In this document: piece by piece, positions 9,566-19,700 of the stretch
Position numbering within the stretch: the stretch's first letter is position 1
Layout: each line of letters opens with the position of its first letter
DNA from: Mesostigma viride
Lineage: Eukaryota > Streptophyta > Mesostigmatophyceae > Mesostigmatales > Mesostigmataceae
Direction: 5' to 3'
Length of the DNA stretch: 25,000 nucleotides
Assembly: GCA_009746045.1 (NCBI GenBank)
Contig: RPFO01000819.1
Span: 974,108 to 999,107 of the forward strand
Notes under the pieces: model-generated
What the model was told of the DNA's origin: nothing
Seen by the model: only the letters and a program-made list of their open reading frames with translations
Databases searched by the model: none
Position numbers and translations under genes: made by a program

Positions 9566-9581
9566 CTGAGTTCCTAGTGTG

Positions 9582-10156
9582 CTGAGAACCTGGCCCGCTG
9601 GTCTCGCCCCCGTCTTCAGCTCGCCGCCCTCTTTTCCATCCTTCAGCGCCGTGTCACGGACCTCTGGACCCCCTCCCCCTTGACCGAATCCACCTTCCTC
9701 CTCCACCTCCAAGAAACCATCTCACAGCACGTGACGCCCCTAGCTGCAGATGTGGCAGCTGTGGGTCGCACGCTGGCTGCTGAGCTCCCCACCATCCCCA
9801 CCGCCACCGCCACCCTCCTCGCCTCCACCCCGGCACCCCCCCCCCCCTCTGCCTCCACCGACTCCATCACCGCCCAGCTCCGCGACATTGACCAACGTCT
9901 TAAGGATAATGCCAATTCGCTATCGAGGTCCTGCAGAACACCGCGGGCCTCACCGCCCAGGCGGTGAAGGACATTGCCGCCAAGCCAGCCTCTGCTGGCC
10001 TGGCCGGCGATGCTCCTCCCATCACGACCTGGGCGGACATGCTTATTAAGCAGCACACCACCTCCACCACCGACCTCCGCCGTCGCAGCCCAGCTCCAGC
10101 GGCAGACGCTTGACCTCCGCGAGGAGGCCGAGCTTGCCAAGCGCAGCCTTAACGTC
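9582..10156 (+). pseudogene. Retroposon copy A, ORF1-like protein, segment 2 (central)
   Basis: Continues the gene cut at 6252. It encodes a part containing ISQHVTPLAADVAAVG, closely matching FQQHVTPLAADVAAIG in copy B. An Ala/Pro/Thr-rich stretch follows, then a likely helical part with QTLDLREEAELAKRS (copy B: QALDLREEADIARRS). It contains at least two frame changes relative to copy B, near 9917 and near 10090, so the gene was decaying independently of the insertions. It is cut after 10156 by the foldback element, whose 5-bp target duplication ACGTC is at 10152-10156. Confidence 0.75.
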
Positions 10157-11390
10157 TGTCAGAGGTGAATTTCACCCTGTGTGCCCAACTGCCTGTTTAC
10201 ATTTGTAGTGTCTGGCCATCATGTTGTAAACGGAGGTATTAGGGTTGCGTCCCTAACAATCGCACCCGCCTGCCGTCTTTCTGGCCGATAATTAAATAGG
10301 CTTGGTAGGGCCCGCCGTGAGCTTTCCGGCACGTACAACTTACAGCACTGAATATAGTGCAGTATAGCAAAAGTTATGTAGTGCCGAAGTTGTAATTCCG
10401 GCACAATACTTTGCGTACCTTAGGTGCCGACGGTGTACTATCCTCGGCCGAATATTCCGTGTTGGATATTTCGATGACTGAATCCAGTTCTAGATGCATT
10501 GTATGCCGTGTTAGTTGCTTGACATCTGGCGTTCTCCTAATCGTCAATTGTATAATCGACAGCTGGCAACTTGTGCAGAATATTCTAGAACGTGCACCGC
10601 TGCCCCAATGTGCCTTGATAAGGAAGTGACACACCTTCGTTGCACTTACCTTGCAGTCCGAGCCCAGTGTGGCTATGGATGCTATGGTCCCCACCCGGGA
10701 ACCGCACCATGGCTTTGGCGGTGAAACAGTGGCAGTCCGTAACCTAAATATGCAAGGAATAAACTGTCTATCAATTTTCTCAATCAGTCTTGACGACCAA
10801 GGAATTAAATGAAAATTTCTGACACAAAGCCACGGTGCGGTTCCCGGGTGCATGGGGACCATAGCATCCATAGCCACACTGGGCTCGGACTGCAAGGTAA
10901 GTGCAACGAAGGTGTGTCACTTCCTTATCAAGGCACATTGGGGCAGCGGTGCACGTTCTAGAATATTCTGCACAAGTTGCCAGCTGTCGATTATACAATT
11001 GACGATTAGGAGAACGCCAGATGTCAAGCAACTAACACGGCATACAATGCATCTAGAACTGGATTCAGTCATCGAAATATCCAACACGGAATATTCGGCC
11101 GAGGATAGTACACCGTCGGCACCTAAGGTACGCAAAGTATTGTGCCGGAATCACAACTTCGGCACTACTACATAACTTTTGCTATATACTGCACTATATT
11201 CAGTGCTGTAAGTTGTGCCGGAAAGCTCACGGCGGGCCCTACCAAGCCTATTTAATTATCGGCCAGAAAGACGGCAGGCGGGTGCGATTGTTAGGGACGC
11301 AACCCTAATACCTCCGTTTACAACATGATGGCCAGACACTACAAATGTAAACAGGCAGTTGGGCACACAGGGTGAAATTCACCTCTGACA
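10157..11390. repeat. Near-perfect inverted repeat, arms about 561 and 566 bp
   Basis: Left arm 10157-10717 and right arm 10825-11390, separated by a 107-bp spacer. The arms differ only by a few substitutions and 2-4 bp indels, for example cacgtacaac versus cacaac and ccacccggg versus ccatgcacccggg. Such identity implies a recent origin or continuing correction. The transcript would form a hairpin over 500 bp long. Confidence 0.92.
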
Positions 11391-11513
11391 CCCCCCTTGC
11401 ACAATGCCTAAAGTGAAGACACTACGCAGGTAGGGCAAACAGTCTCTCCCCCCTCAATTCAGGCAAGGGCCTAAAAGCTAGGTAGGGCAGCCAGGTATAA
11501 ACATACTCTGACA
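10157..11513. mobile_element. Foldback (long inverted repeat) element with 5-bp target duplication
   Basis: Insertion flanked by ACGTC (10152-10156 and 11514-11518). It begins TGTCAGAG and ends CTCTGACA. From 10157 to 11390 it is one long inverted repeat. A further 123 bp (11391-11513) follows, starting with cccccc and ending in the same terminal 8-mer. No coding capacity was recognised. Read on the - strand, the tail ends in a GGGGGG purine tract directly before TGTCAGAG, which resembles a polypurine tract preceding a terminal repeat. Removing the insert restores the ORF1-like reading, matching copy B (NVIVK). Confidence 0.85.
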
Positions 11514-11974
11514 ACGTCATTGTCAAGAACCTCGACATGGAGGAAGGTGAGAATTCCGAGAAGCTTGCACATGCGTTTGACAGAGAAATTCTTAGTCGCA
11601 TGGGCCTAACTGGTGAGATCGACCTGGTCGCCCACCGCCTTCCCCGCGCGCGGGGTAAGGCAGGGCCGCCCCCGCTCCTTCTCACCTTTAAGACCCCGGC
11701 GGACAAGATTTCTTTTCTCCGACGCCGCAAGCGGCTCGAGAAGACTCTCTTCACCCTTGACGACGACTTGACCCTGCCGCAGCAACAACGGCGACGGGAG
11801 CTATGGCCGACCTACCTCCAGCTCCGGCAGACCAAGGCGGGGCAGCCGGTGTACTGGAAGGGGGCGGCAATCTACGTCGGCCACAAGCCCTGGCAGGCGA
11901 CCCCCGCGGCCGGCCCCAACGACTCCAGACGCCCCAGCTTAGGGGAATACAGCAGTAGTAGTAGTGTAGAATAG
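11514..11974 (+). pseudogene. Retroposon copy A, ORF1-like protein, segment 3 (C-terminal, RNA-binding-like)
   Basis: C-terminal domain of the copy A protein. It contains NVIVKNLDMEEG, then LPRARGKAGPPPLLLTF, then FTLDDDLTLPQQQRRRELWP, then GQPVYWKGAAIYV before the stop at 11972-11974. Copy B has the same string of motifs (HRL/VRLPRARGKAG, FTLDDDLTLAQQQRRRELWP, GKPVYWRGAVIHV). An acidic DDDLT followed by Gln/Arg-rich residues and a final xYWxGxxIxV strand is typical of the C-terminal part of L1-type ORF1 RNA-binding proteins. That family assignment is by recollection of motif style. A local ATG lies at 11537, but alignment with copy B shows the frame runs in from upstream. Confidence 0.7.
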
Positions 11975-12328
11975 ATAGACCGTGGCCATGTACATGTACG
12001 CCTCCTAGAGGCACTATCCTAGGTAAGCCACGCGCTTTATTTAATCATGTACATGTGTGCCTATGATGTGCCACACCCCCAGATGATGCCTAGTTTTATT
12101 TAGTTATGCTGTGCCCATGCAGAGAGCTGCTCTCTGCCTGAGATGCCACGCTCTAGCTTTAATTGTATAGCTATGATGATCTTCCCCCCCGTGCCAGGAT
12201 CCCCCCCTCAGGCGGGTTGAACCTGAGACAGCATGGTGGTGCCGGTGCCCTGGTGCACCTAGAGCAAGTACGTGTCGTTTACATTCCCACCCTTGCAGGA
12301 AGTAGCTTAGAATGTATTATAGGCCATA
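11975..12328 (+). mobile_element. Retroposon copy A, 3' UTR (part before the gypsy insertion)
   Basis: Non-coding tail of copy A. It contains a perfect hairpin GCAGAGAGCTGCTCTCTGC (12119-12137), matching the cagagag...ctctctg hairpin of copy B. From about 12139 it matches the truncated copy at 5863-5690 in inverted orientation. It is cut at 12328 by the gypsy element and resumes at 23059. Confidence 0.75.
12325..12328. repeat. Target site duplication CATA (left copy)
   Basis: CATA here and at 23059-23062 flank an element that begins TG and ends CA. Because of shared bases the duplication could be read as 4, 5 (CATAT) or 6 (CATATG) bp. The empty site in the related copy (catatg at 5684-5689) has the sequence once. 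Confidence 0.8.
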
Positions 12329-12471
12329 TGTCGCGTCTGCGTGCCACAATCTCCGGCGCCACCATGGCGGCTGGCCACTCAGCTTAATTTGGTAAAACCC
12401 AAATGAGCTGAGCTGATGTGCCTGCCTTAACTGCATGCCCTGTGGGGTGGGCGAGGACCTGTCCCATGATT
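12329..12471 (-). repeat. Terminal repeat block B2
   Basis: A 143-bp block identical by eye to 13610-13752 (constant offset 1281). It forms the 3' extremity of the element and ends in GCGACA next to the target duplication. It is absent beside A1 at the other end. Confidence 0.92.
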
Positions 12472-13607
12472 AAAGAAAGGAGGTGTCTCAGCCGAGGACA
12501 AGGAACTGTCCCTCGTGCCTGATAACCACCTTATTGCCTCCCCTGCTATAGAATAATGCTTTCAAAACACATACTTTGCACAGTCTGATGATGAAGCCGC
12601 ACATGCGGAGTTTATTGAGAAAGTTTATACAATTACAACACGTTGATAGTCTCAATGTCGATGCACTCCATGCTCACGAGCCCGCAGTTAGGCAGCGCTC
12701 CATGACATGCTACCGGCCTTGCTCCCAAGGAAAGGGAGAAACACGAAGGCCACTAACGAGAGACTCGAAGAGACTACACGCTGCGTGAGAGTCCTCTTCG
12801 ACTATGAACCAAACCATTCGTCATGCCACACGCATGACACACGCCACACTTGTCAGTCCAGCCAGGAATGCCAAAACTATCTTGCTGCCTGAACCATGCG
12901 AATAGAAACCGCATTCCAGTTGCCGTCCTGGCTTTCTACCACACATGCCAACAAAAGCAGGAAGGCATCCCGACAAATCTAAATTGCTACCCTGTTGCCG
13001 ATCTCATCTCCTAGAGGCTCCGGCATTTCTGTCCCTGGGAATGTCCGACATTGAGTCACGTCCAGCAAGGTCGAAGCATAATATCCTTCAGACAATCTGC
13101 ACGCTCACACCTTGCGTGTGAGTGGCCCAGCAAACATTGCGTCTAATCGTTCCTTTCTAGAAGAAATCCCTTTTTAGGGCTGCCAGCGATTTCGCATTCA
13201 TTCCAGCGATCTGGCTCCGCACCGCAAATTGTCCTTTTCCATTTTCTGTCCAGTCCTCATAACGTTGACCCGCTATTCTACACCACAAAGACACCTGGCC
13301 TGTCAATAGCCTCGGCGCTGTTGAAGTCCAGCAGTCCAGCTTCAGCTCCAGCTGTCCACTAACACGCGTATGATCCTCTCGACGCTGCACACTTGTGCTG
13401 CCGTCCGCTCAAGTCAGTGCTGCGCGCCCAGCTGTGCCTGGCCCGGCGCGCGTGCACGTACACTTTCGTCCGCTCTTATGCTGCAAGTGCTAGTGTCCCC
13501 CCCGGTCACTAGCCTTTGTCGAAAATGCGTAGAAGACAAATTCCTTGCGCACGTCACCGGTCTTGTGCATAGTGGGCGCCCGGATGACATAGCGCGCGTC
13601 CGTGACA
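12471..13607 (-). repeat. Terminal repeat block A2 (3' LTR core)
   Basis: 1137 bp, matching A1 at 21921-23058. Differences seen: ggtgtctc versus gggctctc near 12482, tttata versus ttaata near 12624, aatgtcg versus aatatcg near 12655, and C7 versus C8 near 13497. This is about 99.6% identity. It begins TGTCACGG on the - strand. Confidence 0.95.
12624..12629 (-). promoter_or_regulatory. TATA-like motif TATAAA in A2, altered in A1
   Basis: On the - strand A2 reads TGTATAAAC here, about 155 bp before the end of the A block and directly after a TGTAA. That is a plausible core promoter position for an LTR. In A1 (near 22075) one of the few A1/A2 differences changes it to TGTATTAAC. Promoter function is inferred only from motif and position. 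Confidence 0.35.
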
Positions 13608-13616
13608 GCTGTCGCG
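13602..13616. other. Palindromic B1/A2 junction
   Basis: The two bases gc between A2 and B1 sit at the centre of a perfect 10-bp palindrome GACAGCTGTC (13604-13613). This extends to a near-palindrome GTGACAGCTGTCGCG. It unites the two ends of the element (GCGACA and TGTCAC) head to tail with two spare bases, like an LTR-LTR circle junction. Confidence 0.8.
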
Positions 13617-13752
13617 TCTGCGTGCCACAATCTCCGGCGCCACCATGGCGGCTGGCCACTCAGCTTAATTTGGTAAAACCCAAATGAGCTGAGCTGATGT
13701 GCCTGCCTTAACTGCATGCCCTGTGGGGTGGGCGAGGACCTGTCCCATGATT
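13610..13752 (-). repeat. Terminal repeat block B1 (internal copy)
   Basis: 143 bp identical to B2. On the - strand it follows directly after a purine tract and pol, and is separated by GC from A2. Confidence 0.92.
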
Positions 13753-13763
13753 CCCCCCCTCGC
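13753..13763 (-). promoter_or_regulatory. Polypurine tract
   Basis: On the - strand GCGAGGGGGGG lies 16-26 bp downstream of the pol stop codon and immediately before block B1. Position and purine content match the plus-strand primer of LTR retrotransposons. By this marker the reverse-transcription-defined LTR would begin with B, not with A. Confidence 0.6.
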
Positions 13764-13778
13764 TGGCGACCGGCCCCA

Positions 13779-16700
13779 TCACGAAGACAGCGATCGTACC
13801 AAGACAAGGGCAGCGGTGACCGCAGTCAAGCTGCGGGAGGTAAACTGCGCAGCGGTGCACACTGGACAAAACCAATCCCCCTCCGGAATGCTGGTGACCA
13901 CGGGCTGCAAGCACTGCATGTGCCAACCACAGTTACACTGATCACACAATAACATGGACTCCGCCTGATCGACCCGGTGACAAACCTGACACTGGGCGTC
14001 CTTGACTCGGCGAGATGTGTGCGGTTGGAGGTCGTGGACCAAATTGGGCAGTGAGCAGGGACTGAGATTGCTGAGGTTGTCTGTCGTACGGCTCCCGTCG
14101 GCGCCCTCCAAAATTGCCACTCCCGATGGTTTGATAGCCACAATGCGCAAAATGGTGGGCCCCGCCTCCACATCCAAAGTGTGCTTCAGCTGAGTGCGCA
14201 GGAAAACATACTGCCCTGGCCTAAACCGCAGCTGGCGAGCCATGTATGCGCCCCCCCGGCGCTGAGCGTAACGCAGGGAGTCCCTGTGCTGAGCAATGAA
14301 CAAGTTGTTCATCGCGATGGGCATGACCTTCTTAAAAGTCTCTGCCCTGGCCAGCACCTCAACCAAAAATTGCTGAGCGTTGTCGAAGGCCATGGGTTCG
14401 GGGTGCGCAACCTGTGCCTCCGTAGGCAAAAGAGGATTACGCCCGAACAGAAGGAAATACGGGGAGAAGGTAGCGAGAGACTCCTGGGGAGACATGCGAT
14501 AACCCATGGCAATCCATGCCAACTCGCGATCCCACCTGGCCGACTCCGGCACCTGCAGGCTCCACTTGCGCAGCGCCTGCTTGACGGTCTGCACCAATCT
14601 CTCAGCCAAACCATTGGCCTGAGGATGCTCCCGAGAAGTGCGACGGTGATCAATAAGACATCCATCCAGCAACTCCTGGAACTCACCCCTGAACTCACCA
14701 CCCTGGTCCGTGACTACCTCCGCGGGAGCCCCAAACCTGGTGATGATGTCTGCAAAATGCTTCGCTGTGGTAGCGGCATGCTTGTCAGCAATGGGGATCA
14801 ACTCAACCCATTTGCTAAAGCTCTCCACGCATACCATGACATAGAGGTTGCCGTCAGGGCTCTCCTGAAACGGCCCGCACAGATCGACGTGCCAGCGATA
14901 AAACAAGCCCTTGATGGGAAGCGACATCAGCTCCTTGGCACCATGATCTGCGCTAAAGTTAGCCTTGGTTCGAGCACACGGGACACAGCTGGCCACTACC
15001 TGGGCCACTGTGTGTCGCATGTTATTCCACCAATAGCTGGTCCGTACGAGGCTGAGCGTGCGATTGCCACCCAAGTGACCATACCGCTCGTGGTACGCCT
15101 GCACTATAGCAACGCGCTTGTCAGGCGGTGGGACGACCACCCTACGCTTGCCCAACAGCTTGTACAAAACCCCATCTTCCCAACCATAGGTTGCAGCCCT
15201 GTGCTGCACCCTGTTCAACTCCGTCGCCTTCTGAGCAGGAGTCCAATCGACTGGAGTAGGAGTCAAGACAGCACCCTGCACTTGCTCCAAAACTCGACCA
15301 TCTAGCCAGATATCAGCGGTGTAGCAATCAGCAAGAGAGCTACGCGCTAAGAGAGCCTGCACAGCGATCAGCTGCTGCAGAGAAGGATCAATGTCAAAGG
15401 ACAGAGACCTACCCTCTTCCATAGCGCACACAGCTTTGGATGGCGTGAATGGCGACGGCCGCACCGGGTCGTCGCTGATGCCGAAGTCCGCCACAGAGTA
15501 CTCGACACTGCGCCACCACGCCTCCTCCTCATCGTCGGCCGCATACCCAGCAGCGTTCACAAAGACCACAGAACCCGACGAGCCCTCGGCACCCATGGCC
15601 CGGGCTCCAGTGTGGTCAACAGTGGTAGGCATGGCGTATCGGGATAGCACATCGGCGTTGACATGGTCCTTGCCGGCCCGATGCACAATGGTCATGTGGT
15701 ACTCCTGGATAATCATGGCCCATCGGGCGAGCTTACCCGTCAGGTTGGTGTTGGTCATTAGCCACTGAAGCGGCTGGTGGTCTGTCACCAGAGTAAACAC
15801 GCGCCCAACTAAATACGGGCGAAAGTGCTTGATGGCCCACACCACAGCCAGTGCCTCCCCCTCATAGGAAGAATACCGGCTCTCCGCTGGGTTGTTGCTG
15901 CGACTAGCATAAGCAATAACGTGCTCGCGCCCATCACCATCCTTTTGCGCCAAGACCGCACCCAGTCCTACCTTGGACCAGTCGGTATATAACACAAACG
16001 GCAAAGCATAGTCAGGGGCGCGCAGAATCGGGGCCGACGTGAGCTCCTGCTTGATTGTCTCGATGGCGCGTTGCTGTGCGGGACCCCACGCCCACACGCA
16101 CCCCTTCTTGAGTAACTCGGTCAAGGGCTTCACCTTGCTGCTGAAGTTCTCAATGTAACCTCGGTAATAGCCAGCCAAACCCAAATACGCCCGCACCCCT
16201 GAGACATCCGTGGGTACGGCGGCCTGCACAATGGATTCGACCTTGGCGGCATCAGGCGTCCGGCCACCCGGCACAATCTGATGACCAAGGAATGAGAGGG
16301 TCCGCTGGGCGAACTTGCACTTCTCAGGGTGCAGCCGCATATTATGCTCCTCGAGAGCCAAGCGAACCTGCTCCAAGTGCGCCAGGTGCTCCTCAAATGT
16401 CGCGCTAAAGACGATTACATCATCAATGTAACAAGCGGCGAAAGGAAGACCTGCAAGCACTTTGTCCATAGCTCGTTGGAAAACAGCACTAGCGTTGCGG
16501 TGCCCAAAGGGCATGCGCACCCACTCATACAAATTGCCGCCCCCCCAGAATGCAAGCTTCCGCTGATCCTCCGGCGCAACTGCGATCTGATGAAAGCCGC
16601 TACGCAGGTCCAGCGAGGACACAAACTTCACATGAGGAGATATCTTATCCAGGACATCATCCACACGTGGCATGGGGTAACGGTCCACGGGTGTGTGTGC

Positions 16701-19700
16701 ATTCAGCAACCGCAGATCGGTGGCCATGCGCATACCCGTCCATGCCCCGGTGATAGCGTCCTTCTTGGGCGCAACGACAACGGCAGCGGCATAGCTGGAG
16801 GAAGATTGCCTGATGATACCGGCATCCTCTAACTCCTTGCATTGCTCGGCTACAAAATCCAACTCGGCCTGACTCAGGCGATGCTGGCGTCGGAACAAAG
16901 GGGTGTCAGTGTCCAATGGAACACGCATGGTCCCACCATTGAAACACCCCAGTTCATCACTTGTGAAAGCGAAGGCCCCCCTTGCAGTGCCTAGCCACTT
17001 TAGCATGGCTGAGCGCTGCGCATCAGAAAGGTGTTCGCCAATAGCCCAGGGGTGCGTATCCGCGGGATCACCCACAGCTACCGCATGTGCCTCAAGATGC
17101 GGCGCCCTAGCCGCATCGTCGTGGAACAAGGAAAAGGCTGCCACGCCTGGTGTGACACCCACCGCCGGAGCCTCGCGTGCCGCACGGTGTATTACCCGAT
17201 GCAGCGTGGGCTCGCCGGCCAGCACGGTGCTGGTCAGCAGGGCGGTCATGAGAATGATAGTCCACACCTGTCGCAGACGCCACCCCCATGCTGATGAAGT
17301 CCCCGTCGCTGCAGGGCGCTTCAGTTTGGCTGCGCGCGCCTCAACCTGCTGAGGCGGATTGGCTGGGGACGCCCCCCCAGACTGGCGCACGGCAACCGAT
17401 GCAAGCAGCACATACCCGACCTGCAACACCGACATAGCCTGGCCTATCAAAGACCAGCGCTCACTCTCGAGCACGCCCGGCAGCGCCGAGGCCCCGACAT
17501 GAAAACCCATGCTGGCCTCACGAAATTCTGCGGGTGGCTGCACCAACAGACCGGTGGTAGTGTCCCAAACGAGACCCTTACCCCGATCACGGTATGCTGT
17601 CGACCCTTGGTAACTGACCAGGGTCGGCAGTGCACACATGGGGCTCCCGACCCGGTTGACGCGTGCATACGGTGGGCGATCCTCGCTATCCACCTTCTGC
17701 GTGACTAGGTGGGAAGGCAATGCTACCTCCGCAGACACACTCGGATGCTGCCTTGCTACGGCCCCCAAGACCGCCTGCACATCGGTCGCACACGCCACGT
17801 TGGTCCAATAGGCACGCAAACGATGCGTGAGCCCACCCAGCCCTGCGTTGTCACACACGATGGGCTCCCCCAGGAGTGCCACGATTGTAGCCCAGTCCTC
17901 CCGCACCGCCTGATGTGGGCTGTCACCCGCCACAACGTTCTCAAACAGATACGCAGGCGGATGGGGCTGACGCGACTGCAACAGTCCCACCACACGCAAC
18001 AGTTCCCAGAACAGCGCGCTACGCGGATCGGCTAGCCCCCGCCCTTGCCCTGCCTGGCTCAGGCCCTGGCACTCCCAACCCGCAATTACCAAGTCGATGG
18101 CATGATGCCTGCGCAACAACTGCTGCACCTGCACCTCACCGATGGCTCGGATATCTTGAGGACATTCCCCAAACGGGTCACGCCATGCTGATGGCGGAAA
18201 CTGCGCGGGATACTCTCGCGACAACACGCCACAGTGACTGAAGTACACCTGACGCGCCTTGTGCGATGGCTCTACCGCGATGAGTTTACGGCACACGCCG
18301 CCTGCGGCCAAAAAGCCTGCAATGCCCCCTCCGATCCCCGCAAACAGTTCCAACACTACCGCACCCTTGGCAAAATCAGGGGCCTGCGGTAAGATTGCAG
18401 CAGAAAAATTACCTTGGGCCTCCGAGACACCCGGTTGCAGCAAAGTGAGGCCATGGCTGGCCATCTGAGGAATGGTGATGACGGCTTCAGTTACCCGCTT
18501 GCGCATAGCCAGCTGCCGCGTGGACGTCACAGCATCCAGCGACCACTGCGTGCGCATCTTGGCAATGCTCGCCGTTGGCTGGGGCAGCACCGTCCGATGC
18601 TTGTCCCACGCCGATGAGCCCGCCGCCCGTACCTCCACCATGCTGACCTCCACCACGCCCGCAGCCGCGGAAGGGTTGAGGCGTGCAGCCCCGGCTGAAG
18701 AACTGAAGCATGAGACCGGCACGCTGGCCCGCTTCAGGCCAGCCCCATCCCAATCAGGGATGTAAGATGCCTCCTCCGCCCTATAGTCCACCTGAACCAT
18801 GGCGCGAGCAAGGACATCCACCCCGAGTAGTGCGGAATATCCACACTTGTTGACCACCAGCGCATACGCGGACACGGTGGTCATGCTAGAGGCGCGCAAC
18901 GGATTGAAAATCACGTTGACTTTAACCGCCGTCATAGCGTACGGCTTACTAGCCGGACCCTGCCAACCTGACACAGACACGGGGCTTTCCACTAAGCCAC
19001 CGTTCTCGTAGGTCAGGTTCAGCATGGTGGCCAAGTCCGTGCTGATGACTAGCGGCTGAGCACCGCTATCAAGCTTGACTGCGCCAACCAACGGACATGT
19101 CACCATGTCGCTCCATACATCTCCACAGGCTCCAACTGCTTGGAACGCCATGGACGGCTCACCATTGGGGTATGGAACCACCGTGGGAACCTGGGGGACT
19201 GCACTAGTGCGCTGCTGGCTACTTGTGCTGACCACTCCCGCTTGCACCACGGGCACTGCGGCTTCTACCGGCTGGCGCCCGTAGGTGACGGACTCAGAAT
19301 TGCGCAAGGTGCGCACATCATGCCCATCTGCGAACAACTGGATCTCGGACACAACCGACCCCAGCCACTCAACCCCCTTCTGCCCGAAGGTGTCGACCAC
19401 CTGCCGTGCTGAAAACATGGGTACGTCCACAATGAACGGCATTGGGTACACAGGCGCCAATCGCCTACGCTGCTCCAGCCCAGCAGGGTTCGCATGCTCA
19501 AAAGCAGATTGCACCCCAGCCAGCGGCATGGAAAAGGACGCGGGCAACTGCCCGGCAGGCAACATGGGTGCCTGCTGAAAAGAAAGCGGGCTGCGTGCCT
19601 GCTTGCCTTTGGTAGCCTCCGCAGCGTTGATCTCGACGTCACCCGGCATGGGCGCCCAGAATGGGTCCTCCCGGTACACCGTCTCGAATTGGTTGGGGGG

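Larger units (their letters stand above)
6253..9579. mobile_element. CACTA-like DNA transposon, apparently non-autonomous
   Basis: Terminal inverted repeats start CACTAGGAACTC at 6253 and end GAGTTCCTAGTG at 9579. They continue imperfectly for about 25 bp (ctttgagaat versus attctcagaat). The insert is flanked by a TG dinucleotide on each side (6251-6252 and 9580-9581). Its removal rejoins the ORF1-like reading, which then aligns with uninterrupted copy B. Both ends carry dense GTGAGAAA-type subterminal repeats in opposite orientation, as CACTA/EnSpm elements do. No transposase is recognisable in the 2.6 kb between them, so it is probably non-autonomous. The interior holds at least two short retroposons and a foldback-like repeat. 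CACTA elements usually make 3-bp duplications, so the 2-bp TG needs checking. Confidence 0.78.

Noticed and set aside
10374-11175. Open frames in the foldback arms
   Set aside because: Mirror-image frames arise from the inverted repeat itself. There are no motifs.
14181-15305. 374-residue open frame on the + strand inside pol
   Set aside because: It is antisense to the integrase region. It is a shadow of a high-GC coding frame with no recognisable motif.
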